Shown piece by piece: positions 1 through 6,847 of a DNA stretch of 44,769 bases (position 1 is the first letter of the stretch; each line of letters opens with the position of its first letter). The stretch spans positions 1 to 44,769 of the forward strand of contig JAQGNE010000002.1 in the NCBI GenBank assembly GCA_028291985.1, written 5' to 3'. The notes under the pieces were generated by a model. That model had not been told where the DNA came from. It ran no database searches and was given only the letters and a program-made list of their open reading frames with translations. Position numbers and translations under genes: made by a program. Origin of the DNA: Polaromonas sp. Its GTDB lineage: Bacteria; Pseudomonadota; Gammaproteobacteria; Burkholderiales; Burkholderiaceae_C.

Positions 1-1090
1 CGGTCAGCACCTGTGAAAGCACGGTTTCAGGCTGGTTCAGATAGGCCTGTGGCGCAATCACCTTGGCGATCAGCTCGCGGTTTTTCGGGTCGCGCGCCAT
101 GGCGGCGGCTGTGAGCACCGAGCGGTAAAGCGCAGCAAAGGTGTTGGGGTTCTTTTCGATGAACTCGGTGCTGGTGCCAAACGCACAGCAGGGGTGACCG
201 TTCCACAGGTCCTTGGTCAGCAAGTGCAGAAAACCGATTTCCTCGTACACCGCGCGCTGGTTGAAAGGGTCAGGGCCAAGGTAACCGTCAATATTGCCGG
301 CACGCAGATTGGCCACCATCTCGGGCGGCGGCACCACGCGGATCTGGATGTCGGTGTCAGGGTTGAGGCCAGCCTCGGCCACGTAATAGCGCAGCAAGAA
401 GTTGTGCATGCTGAACTCGAAGGGCACCGCAAACTTGAAACCCTTCCACATCTTGGGGTCGCGCTTGTCCTTGTGCTTGTTGGCCAGCGTGATGGCCTGG
501 CCGTTGGTGTTCTGGATGGTGGCCACATTCATGGGCACCGGGTTGGAGCCCACACCCATCGAAATCGCCAGCGGCATGGGGCTCAGGAAGTGGGTGGCGT
601 CGTATTCCTTGTTGATCATCTTGTCGCGTATCAGTGCCCATCCAGCCGTTTTGACGACCTCGACATTCAGCCCTTCCTTGCTGTAAAAACCCAGCGGATG
701 CGCCATGATCAGCGGCGTGGCGCAGGTGATCGGGATGAAGCCGATTTTCAGGTTGGTTTTTTCCAGCTTGCCTTTGTCCTGCGCCATCGCCTGCATCGTG
801 CCCACCGGCAGCACGCTGGCAATAGCCGCCATTGCCGTCCCCTTGCCGACGGCGCGCAGGAAGCGGCGACGCACTTCATCCTGCGGAAAGAGAGCCTTGA
901 CCAGCGTGGCTTCAATGAAGTCGTTGGAGTAAGACTCGAATTCGCTGGTCAGGCTGCGCCGGCGCAGCTCCGCAGCGGCGCTGTCGGCGTTCAGCTCCGG
1001 GTGGTGATCGGCCGGCGCATGGTCACCGCCGCAGCTGCACTTGAGCATCAGCGGACGGTCGGCGTCGTACGGGGAAAAGCGGTCGGTCAT
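1..1090 (-). CDS. NrtA/CmpA-type ABC transporter substrate-binding protein, 3' end cut by window edge
   Basis: This frame stays open from an ATG at 1090 to the left edge, giving 363 codons of a protein that continues outside the window. It starts MTDRFSPYDADRP and carries a Tat-type leader at about residue 77 (RRRFLRAVGKG, then an Ala-rich hydrophobic stretch), so the product should be exported folded. The mature part begins KLEKTNLKIGFIPITCATPL and contains HFLSPMPLAISMG, typical of the nitrate/bicarbonate (NrtA/CmpA) binding-protein family that delivers an oxyanion to an ABC importer. An AAAGGTG sequence lies about 7 bases before the ATG. Permease and ATPase genes would be expected next, beyond position 1. 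The NarX/NarL-like pair just upstream fits nitrate or nitrogen control. The family is clear; the substrate (nitrate, nitrite, bicarbonate or an organic compound) is not. Confidence 0.85.
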   Translation of the reverse strand, partial: MTDRFSPYDADRPLMLKCSCGGDHAPADHHPELNADSAAAELRRRSLTSEFESYSNDFIEATLVKALFPQDEVRRRFLRAVGKGTAMAAIASVLPVGTMQAMAQDKGKLEKTNLKIGFIPITCATPLIMAHPLGFYSKEGLNVEVVKTAGWALIRDKMINKEYDATHFLSPMPLAISMGVGSNPVPMNVATIQNTNGQAITLANKHKDKRDPKMWKGFKFAVPFEFSMHNFLLRYYVAEAGLNPDTDIQIRVVPPPEMVANLRAGNIDGYLGPDPFNQRAVYEEIGFLHLLTKDLWNGHPCCAFGTSTEFIEKNPNTFAALYRSVLTAAAMARDPKNRELIAKVIAPQAYLNQPETVLSQVLT

Positions 1091-1309
1091 GGCGGGCACC
1101 TTTCAAAAGAAGATGCCTCATGCCATGCAAGGGGCGCGCCACCCTGCGCGCTGGCGGCAACGTCAGGCGCATTTCGCCGGGATTTGAATGACAGTCTGTA
1201 GGGCTGGCACTACCTGCAAGGCCTGCCTGCGCGGGGGTCGGCGCTGTCAGGCTGCCGGTGCTGCCGGTGCTGACGGAGTCGCTACTGGCCGAGCGGGGCC
1301 ATGCCTTCT

Positions 1310-1798
1310 TCAGGCGTGCTTGGCGCTGGCGCTGGCGCTGTTGGCCGCTGCAGGAAGACTTGACCGGTCAGGCTCTGCCGGCGACGAAATCGCCCCCAAG
1401 GATTCGCCGACATCGATATCTCCGTCCATGCCTTTTGCCGCGATGTCGCCCAGGGAGACGATGCCAATCAGCCGGTCGTCCGCATCAACTACCGGCAGCC
1501 GTCTGATCTGGCTTTCAGCCATCAGGGTGAGCACGTCGCCCACATCGTCGTCTTCATGGGCGGTACGCAAGCTGGTGCTCATTACATCCACCAGCGGGGT
1601 GCTGTTGCCGTCCAGCCCCTGCGCCATGCCGCGCACCACAATGTCGCGGTCGGTGACCATGCCGAGCAGCTTGCCGCCCTCACACACCGGTATCACGCCC
1701 ACATTTAGCTCATCCATGGCGCGCGCGGCAGTGGTAACGGTGTCGGCAGGCGAAAGCGCGTGCACCCCGCGGGTCATCACGTCAGCGACGGTTGTCAT
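1310..1798 (-). CDS. CBS-domain pair protein
   Basis: This 162-residue protein consists almost entirely of two CBS repeats. The first (about residues 1-60) starts MTTVADVMTRGVHALSP and contains MVTDRDIVVRGMAQG; the second (about 70-130) contains VVDADDRLIGIVSLGDIA. CBS pairs bind adenine nucleotides and usually sense energy state or redox, or bind nucleic acid; stand-alone versions are common stress proteins. The last 25 residues are low-complexity (Ala/Ser-rich, with a small GGCGCT repeat in the DNA). It lies 94 bases downstream of the response regulator gene on the same strand and could be the last gene of that two-component operon or a target of it. No enzyme domain is present, so it is probably a regulatory or ligand-binding module with an unknown partner. 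Confidence 0.9.
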   Translation of the reverse strand: MTTVADVMTRGVHALSPADTVTTAARAMDELNVGVIPVCEGGKLLGMVTDRDIVVRGMAQGLDGNSTPLVDVMSTSLRTAHEDDDVGDVLTLMAESQIRRLPVVDADDRLIGIVSLGDIAAKGMDGDIDVGESLGAISSPAEPDRSSLPAAANSASASAKHA

Positions 1799-1892
1799 GG
1801 CGAAACTCCTTTAGTTGGGGTTGAGCCTAGTGCCCGGCGTTGACGAAGATGACCGGTGCCCTCCCACCCGGCCGTAGGACAAGGGCGCTGGT

Positions 1893-2546
1893 CTAGGGCC
1901 TGGCAGTGCGCTGCGCGTACAGAGCCAGTTCGACATCATTGCGCGCGCCGGTTTTCTCGAAAATGCGCAAGCGGTAGGTGCTGACGGTGTTGGATGCCAG
2001 GCCCAGTTCAGTGCCGATCTCACCCACCGATCTGCCAGCCGTCAACAGCCGGTACACCTGGTGTTCACGGTGCGACAGCGAATCCACCGCGTTGCCTGTC
2101 CCGCCCTTGCCGGTGCCGCCGGACAGCGCGCTGGCCATGGCTTCGGCAGTAACCGCTGACACATACCTTCCGCCAGCAGCCACCTTGCGCACCGCAGCGA
2201 TCATGTCGTCAGAGTCGGCGCTTTTGTTGAGGTAGCCCGCGGCACCCAGACGGATGCAGCGCACGGCGTACTGCTTTTCAGGATAAGTGCTTAGCATCAA
2301 TACCGGTAGCTGCGGCCAGCGTAGGCGCAGGGCCTGCAACACGTCCATGCCGTCACGGCCGGGCAGGGCGATGTCCAGCAGCACCGCATGCAGCCCGCCA
2401 CCGCCCGCCAGCGCATCGGCCTGCTGCAGCACGCCCAGGCCGGTCTCGGCCTCGGCGACCACCCGGATGTCAGGCGCGTCCGCCAGCACCTGCTTGATGC
2501 CTTCGCGCACGATGCGATGGTCGTCGCCGATCAGAATATTGATCAT
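1893..2546 (-). CDS. NarL/FixJ-family response regulator (LuxR-type HTH)
   Basis: A 217-residue two-domain regulator. The receiver domain (1-125) has the acidic pair Asp8/Asp9, phospho-acceptor Asp58 in VLLDIALPGRDG and the conserved Lys in LNKSAD. A Gly/Thr linker leads to a LuxR-type helix-turn-helix (about 150-210) with LSHREHQVYRLL and SVGEIGTELGLASNTVSTY. It should activate or repress transcription after phosphorylation by the kinase encoded 10 bases upstream. A Gly-rich insertion (around ALAGGGGLH) precedes Asp58 in the receiver. An 8-bp hairpin lies just before the start codon and spans the kinase stop. Targets are unknown; the adjacent CBS gene and the NrtA-type transporter are candidates. 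Confidence 0.93.
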   Translation of the reverse strand: MINILIGDDHRIVREGIKQVLADAPDIRVVAEAETGLGVLQQADALAGGGGLHAVLLDIALPGRDGMDVLQALRLRWPQLPVLMLSTYPEKQYAVRCIRLGAAGYLNKSADSDDMIAAVRKVAAGGRYVSAVTAEAMASALSGGTGKGGTGNAVDSLSHREHQVYRLLTAGRSVGEIGTELGLASNTVSTYRLRIFEKTGARNDVELALYAQRTARP

Positions 2547-2551
2547 GGTTG

Positions 2552-2576
2552 TATCGCTATGCTTTTAGTAGCGATA
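2552..2576 (-). repeat. GCTA-N9-TAGC hairpin at kinase/regulator junction
   Basis: An exact 8-bp inverted repeat (TATCGCTA / TAGCGATA) with a 9-base loop spans the kinase stop codon and ends 5 bases before the regulator ATG. The core GCTA-N9-TAGC recurs at 10004-10020, 11295-11311 and 36508-36524. On the minus strand the loop reads CTAAAAGCA. It could modulate translation of the regulator or simply be a repeat copy. Confidence 0.6.
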
Positions 2577-3807
2577 TGCCAAGGTGCAATCTGGTCCCCA
2601 GCCCGATTTCGCTTGAAATATCGATGCGGCCGCCCAGGTGCCGCGCCCGCTCGCGCATGCCCATGACGCCATAAGCATCGGTCGCCTCAAAGGCAGCAGG
2701 GTCTGCGCCACGCCCGTTGTCTTCAACCGTGATGTCAACGCCGGTGGCGCAAGCGCTGATCGATATGGCTATCCGGCTGGCGGCTGCATGCCGGCCCACA
2801 TTGCTGAGCATTTCCTGGAAGATGCGAAAAATACCGATGGTTTGCTGACCCGATAGCTGCTGCGGATGGGCAAGGTCCATATCAACGGTCATGGTCCAGT
2901 CCAGATCAAGCTCGGCAGACTGCACGAACTCATGGGCCTGCCAGTCCAGCGCAGCCCACAAACCCTGATGGTCCAGGATGCTGGGGCGCAGGTCGGTGAT
3001 GATGCGGCCGACATTGTCGACAGCGGTTTCAATCAGCCGGCCCATGTTTTGGCACTTGCCGCGCATGGTGCTGCGCATGGCCTGTGCGGCACAGGCGTCG
3101 CGCTGCTCCTGCTCGGCAAGCCGCTTGTCGAGCCAGCCCACATCCATCTTGAGCGCCACCAGCAAGCTGCCCAGTTCGTCATGCACCTCGCGCGCAATGC
3201 GGGTGCGTTCCTCTTCTCGTACGGTGTGTGCGTAGGCTGACAGTTCACGCAGTTGCTGCAAGGCGCTGGAGAGTTCGCCGGTGCGTTCCTGAACGCGGTG
3301 TTCCAGTACTTCATTCGCCTGGCGCAAGGCCTCTTCCGCACGCTTGCGCGCAGAAATGTCTACAAAGGTGATAACCGCCCCCTGCACCTGGCCGTCCTCG
3401 ATGATGGGGTAGGACGAATACTCGACTGCAAAAAAGAAACCGTCCCGGCGCCAGAAAACCTCGGTTTCTATTCGGCATGGCAATCCCACCCGGAAAGCAT
3501 TGAAGATCGGGCAGACCTGCTCCGGGTAGTGGTCTCCGCAGGCATGGGTGTGGTGCGCAAGCTCGTGCATGTTGCGGCCCAGCACCTCGTCTGCCTGCCA
3601 GCCCAACTGCTCTGCGCCGGCCCGGTTGATGAAGGTGCAGCAGCCCTGCATGTCGATCCCGAAGATGCCTTCGCCGGTGGATTCGAGCAACTGGGAAAGC
3701 CGGTCGCGCCACACCGCCTTGTCCCCGCCCGCCAGAAGCGGCTGCCCGGCCTTCGAGGTGCCTGCTATCAAGTCGGAAACTGTCATGGGTTCTGGCTCAG
3801 CAAGCAT
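2557..3807 (-). CDS. Soluble PAS-domain sensor histidine kinase, NarX/HPK7 type (HisKA_3)
   Basis: With the start at 3807 the protein is 416 residues. A PAS domain (about 36-151) with a Cys/His-bearing loop (HACGDHYPEQVCPIF) is followed by a coiled coil (about 152-191), a HisKA_3 dimerisation helix with phospho-acceptor His209 in IAREVHDELGSLL, and a HATPase domain with VEDNGRGAD and YGVMGMRERA. There is no transmembrane segment, so it should sense a cytoplasmic signal and phosphorylate the regulator encoded 10 bases downstream. The frame is open to an ATG at 3939, but those 44 residues look non-coding; ATG at 3807 (MLAEPEPMTV) or 3786 is more likely, and neither has a strong ribosome site. 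The PAS ligand is unknown; the Cys/His loop suggests redox or metal sensing but is not proof. Confidence 0.88.
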   Translation of the reverse strand: MLAEPEPMTVSDLIAGTSKAGQPLLAGGDKAVWRDRLSQLLESTGEGIFGIDMQGCCTFINRAGAEQLGWQADEVLGRNMHELAHHTHACGDHYPEQVCPIFNAFRVGLPCRIETEVFWRRDGFFFAVEYSSYPIIEDGQVQGAVITFVDISARKRAEEALRQANEVLEHRVQERTGELSSALQQLRELSAYAHTVREEERTRIAREVHDELGSLLVALKMDVGWLDKRLAEQEQRDACAAQAMRSTMRGKCQNMGRLIETAVDNVGRIITDLRPSILDHQGLWAALDWQAHEFVQSAELDLDWTMTVDMDLAHPQQLSGQQTIGIFRIFQEMLSNVGRHAAASRIAISISACATGVDITVEDNGRGADPAAFEATDAYGVMGMRERARHLGGRIDISSEIGLGTRLHLGISLLKA

Positions 3808-4006
3808 CGTGCCCACTTTGGTGCGGCCCCCGGGTGGCGGGTTTGCCGATGCCGCCAGGCAAATGTGCAGGCTGGTGCGTTGTGGCCTGCATTCCTGTAT
3901 TCCGGTGCCGTCACGTCTGTAGCTGCCAGCTGCAGGCACCAGCCTGGCGCCTTTTTGCCTGTAAAGTCGTAAGCCTGCTTACCAATAGCCCCGCTGCACC
4001 TGCCAC

Positions 4007-4588
4007 ATGCGCTCCACCATAAAACCAGCTTTTGCTGCGGCCAGCCTGCTGGCCCTTGCCATGGCTACGGGTTGCAGCCCTGCCTTCAACTGGCGCGATG
4101 TTCGCCCTGAAGGTGCGCGGCTGTTGCTTCTGCTGCCCTGCAAGCCGGACAAGGCTGCCAAGACCGTGCCGCTTGGTGGGCAGCCGGTTGAACTGCGCAT
4201 GGCAGGCTGTGATGTCGGGGACCTGACCTTTGCGGTTTCGGTTGCTGACGTGGGCGATGCGACCAGGGCGAGTCCTGTGCTGGCGCAGTGGCAGGCTGCC
4301 ACACTTGCCAACATGAAAGCGCCACCGGTGGGTGCGGCGCCTGGTGTCGGCCAGCCTGCGCCGCCGGGAATGGCAAGCCAGGCCACACCCCTCCAGCTGG
4401 CAGGTGCCGCGCCAGCGCCTGTTCCCGTGCTGGTCAAGGCCGCAGGCACCCGTCCGGACGGCAAGCCGGTGCAGGGCCAGGCAGCGTATTTTGCGCAGGG
4501 TACCCAGGTCTTCCAGGCGGTTATTTATGGCGAGAAAATCCCGCCTGAGCTGGCTGATACCTTTTTTGGCAGCCTGAAGTTCGAATAA
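4007..4588 (+). CDS. Putative lipoprotein of unknown function
   Basis: A 193-residue product with an N-terminal signal peptide ending in a lipobox (LAMATGC, Cys23), so it is predicted to be lipid-anchored. The mature part starts SPAFNWRDVRPEGARL and holds a short globular core with CKPDKAAKTVPLGGQ, a Pro/Ala/Gly-rich central segment (about 100-145) and a C-terminal segment with AAYFAQGTQVFQAVIYGEK. I do not recognise a named family; similar small betaproteobacterial lipoproteins are annotated as hypothetical. It is divergent from the kinase gene and ends 8 bases before the MFS gene, so the two are probably co-transcribed. No clear ribosome site is visible before the ATG. Confidence 0.75.
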   Translation: MRSTIKPAFAAASLLALAMATGCSPAFNWRDVRPEGARLLLLLPCKPDKAAKTVPLGGQPVELRMAGCDVGDLTFAVSVADVGDATRASPVLAQWQAATLANMKAPPVGAAPGVGQPAPPGMASQATPLQLAGAAPAPVPVLVKAAGTRPDGKPVQGQAAYFAQGTQVFQAVIYGEKIPPELADTFFGSLKFE

Positions 4589-4596
4589 CTGTTGCC

Positions 4597-5853
4597 ATGC
4601 CGAACCTTCTTGCTGACCGACTGGATAAAAAATCCGGCGCTATCGTGTTTCTGGCATTTGCCGCTGCGTATTTTTGCTCGGCATTGCTCCGGGCGATCAC
4701 GGCAACGCTGTCGCCCGTCCTGACGCAGGAGTTTTCGCTGCACGCCAGCGACCTGGGGCTGCTGGCGGGCGGGTATTTTCTGGGCTTTGCCGCCATGCAA
4801 CTTCCCTTGGGCAAATTCCTGGACCGCCACGGACCGAAACAGGTCATCCTTTATTTTCTGGGCGTGGCGGTCCTGGGCTGCATGGCGTTTTCGGTGGCCA
4901 CCAGCTTTGCCTGGCTGCTGGCGGCGCGGGTGCTGGTCGGCATGGGGGTCAGCGCCTGCCTGATGGCCCCACTGACCGGGTTCAGGCGCTGGTTTGATCC
5001 CGGCACCCTGCTGCGCGCCAACTCCTGGATGCTCATGACCGGCTCACTGGGTATGCTGGCGTCAACCCTGCCGGTGCAGTGGCTGATGCCCGTCACCGGA
5101 TGGCGGCCCTTGTTCTGGATACTGGCTGTGCTGATCATGCTGTCGATGGCGGCTATCGCCCGGGGCGTGCCGCGCTGGACGGTCAGGCCGGTTGCGCCGG
5201 CCTCAGTCGAAGCACCTGCGACATCGCCATCAACCGGCTATGCCGAGGTCTGGAAAAGCGCTTATTTCCAGCGGATGACCCCGCTTGCCATCTTCAACTA
5301 CGGCGGCCTGGTGGCGGTGCAGACGCTGTGGGCCGGGCCCTGGATGGTGCAGGTGGCCGGCTACAGCCCGCTGGCGGCCGCCACCGGTCTTTTTTATATC
5401 AATGCCTGCATGCTGGCGACCTTCTGGACATGGGGAATGGTCAACCCCTGGCTGTCGCGCCATGGCTGGCCCGCCAACCGGCTGATGGCCTGGGGCATCC
5501 CGCTGTCGCTGCTTTCGCTGGTCGTCAACATTGCGGGTGGCTCGTCGACTGGCTGGCTCGGCTGGGCCCTATTTTGTGTGTGCTGCAGCGTCATGGGCCT
5601 GGCACAGCCAGCCGTGGGTATGGCGTTCGCACCAGCGCTGGCAGGCCGGGCCCTGTCGGCTTATAACCTGATGATTTTCGGTGGCGTGTTCATGGTGCAG
5701 TGGGGCATTGGCCTGCTGATTGATGCCTTTGCGGCTGCGGGTCTGCCACGGGTCGCGGCTTTTCAGGCGGCCATGGGGGTGTTCTTGTGTTGCTGTGTGG
5801 CGTCATACCTGTGGTTCATGAGCAAGCGCGGCGCCACCGTCGATAATCATTGA
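4597..5853 (+). CDS. MFS transporter, 12-TM
   Basis: A 418-residue integral membrane protein with about twelve hydrophobic helices. The cytoplasmic loop between helices 2 and 3 carries the MFS signature (GKFLDRHGPKQVI), and helices 4-5 contain ARVLVGMGVSACLMAP. A polar central loop (about 190-215) separates the two six-helix halves. It moves a small solute by proton or ion coupling; nothing in the sequence tells which. It starts 8 bases after the lipoprotein stop, suggesting one transcript. Length and layout are ordinary for the family. Confidence 0.9.
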   Translation: MPNLLADRLDKKSGAIVFLAFAAAYFCSALLRAITATLSPVLTQEFSLHASDLGLLAGGYFLGFAAMQLPLGKFLDRHGPKQVILYFLGVAVLGCMAFSVATSFAWLLAARVLVGMGVSACLMAPLTGFRRWFDPGTLLRANSWMLMTGSLGMLASTLPVQWLMPVTGWRPLFWILAVLIMLSMAAIARGVPRWTVRPVAPASVEAPATSPSTGYAEVWKSAYFQRMTPLAIFNYGGLVAVQTLWAGPWMVQVAGYSPLAAATGLFYINACMLATFWTWGMVNPWLSRHGWPANRLMAWGIPLSLLSLVVNIAGGSSTGWLGWALFCVCCSVMGLAQPAVGMAFAPALAGRALSAYNLMIFGGVFMVQWGIGLLIDAFAAAGLPRVAAFQAAMGVFLCCCVASYLWFMSKRGATVDNH

Positions 5854-5990
5854 ATCAACAGCCGCCGCTGTTTGCCGCCTTTTCAGTCTTCCACCCGCTT
5901 GAACATGCCCCATCTGCTCACGCTTTTCTCTGACCGCCCACCAGCGCTGTCATGCAGCGTGCGCGGTTTTGGCAGCGCGGCCTTCTTCCG

Positions 5991-6434
5991 ATGAACGGCA
6001 TTCTGGTTGTCGCGCATGCACCGCTGGCGTCCGCATTGCGGCAGTGCGTGCTGCATGTCTTTCCGGACAACCAGGCGGGCATCGCCGCACTCGATGTTCA
6101 GCCCAACGTGCCGCCTGAGGAAACCCTGGCGCAGGCGAAAATCATGCTTAACCAGCTGGGCACCTCGCATGCGCTCGTGCTGGTAGATGTGTTTGGTGCC
6201 ACGCCCTGCAATGTGGCGCAAAAGCTGGTTGATGGCGTTCACTCCAAGCTAGTCACCGGCGTCAACCTGCCCATGCTGCTGCGTACCGTCTCCTACCGGC
6301 ATGAGCCACTGGACGCACTGGTATCACGGGCGCTGGTGGGCGCTACCCAGGGCGTCATGCAGGTGGCCATTACTGCTCCTCAAAACCAGGTTCGCCGAAA
6401 CAATGATCAAGACCAGCACGAACATCAGCAATAA
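5991..6434 (+). CDS. PTS EIIA component, mannose family
   Basis: With the start at 5991 (MNGILVVAHAPLA) the protein is 147 residues, the normal size for a free mannose-family EIIA domain. The phospho-accepting His9 lies in VVAHAPLA, and LVDVFGATPCNVAQKL is the typical second block. It takes a phosphoryl group from HPr. No EIIB, EIIC or EIID gene is nearby, so it probably regulates rather than transports, as inferred for similar betaproteobacterial systems. An upstream in-frame ATG at 5952 adds 13 residues that do not look like the family. Its 3' end overlaps the HPr gene by 32 bases, so the two are translated together. The last 20 or so residues are hydrophilic. Confidence 0.92.
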   Translation: MNGILVVAHAPLASALRQCVLHVFPDNQAGIAALDVQPNVPPEETLAQAKIMLNQLGTSHALVLVDVFGATPCNVAQKLVDGVHSKLVTGVNLPMLLRTVSYRHEPLDALVSRALVGATQGVMQVAITAPQNQVRRNNDQDQHEHQQ

Positions 6435-6672
6435 GCTGGGGTTGCACGCCAGAGCCTCCGCCAAGCTCACCAAGCTGGCTGGCGGCTTCGCCTGCGAGGT
6501 GTGGATGTCCAGAGGCGAGCGCCGCGTCAATGCCAAAAGCATCATGGGCGTCATGATGCTGGCCGCCGGCATGGGAAGCCTGGTTGAGATCGAGACCGAC
6601 GGCCCCGATGAGCAAAAAGCGATGGATGCTTTATTGGCGCTGATCAAAGACAAATTTGGAGAAGGAGAGTGA
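6403..6672 (+). CDS. ptsH: Phosphocarrier protein HPr
   Basis: An 89-residue HPr. The active His15 lies in KLGLHARASAKL and the regulatory Ser46 in NAKSIMGVMML, so both the PEP-dependent site and the HPr-kinase site are intact. It carries phosphate from EI to EIIA. The start ATG at 6403 lies inside the end of the EIIA gene. EI follows after a 175-base gap that holds a REP-like element. An intact Ser46 site is consistent with control by an HPr kinase/phosphorylase, which is not in this window. Confidence 0.95.
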   Translation: MIKTSTNISNKLGLHARASAKLTKLAGGFACEVWMSRGERRVNAKSIMGVMMLAAGMGSLVEIETDGPDEQKAMDALLALIKDKFGEGE

Positions 6673-6734
6673 CCTCCTTTAGCTTCTTTGCAAGCAAGGG
6701 CCGCGGAACCGGCTTTGCCGGGCCGCAGGCGCAT

Positions 6735-6791
6735 CCTTCGATATGCTTTGCTTACCGTGTCCTGAGCTTGTCGAAGGGTCAGGACGAACGG
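6735..6791 (+). repeat. REP-like palindromic element between ptsH and ptsI
   Basis: The segment contains CCTTCGA (6735-6741) facing TCGAAGG (6772-6778), and a 7-bp stem GTCCTGA (6759-6765) / TCAGGAC (6779-6785). The core CCTGAGCTTGTCGAAGG is a motif I recall as a multi-copy intergenic repeat in many proteobacterial genomes, often producing spurious PELVEG-type ORFs. It separates HPr from EI and explains the apparent N-terminal extension of the EI frame. It could attenuate transcription or stabilise the upstream message. Confidence 0.75.
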
Positions 6792-6847
6792 AAACTCCCT
6801 CGGGGGCCAGGAAGCTACACGCAGCGAGCGACCGTCGGGGATCGTCA

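Noticed and set aside
1314..1345. Short GGCGCT-type tandem repeat as a possible regulatory array.
   Set aside because: Only about three units, and it codes the Ala/Ser tail of the CBS protein.
6743..6847. N-terminal extension of enzyme I from ATG 6743.
   Set aside because: Encoded by a REP-like repeat and absent from the family; GTG 6848 gives the standard start.
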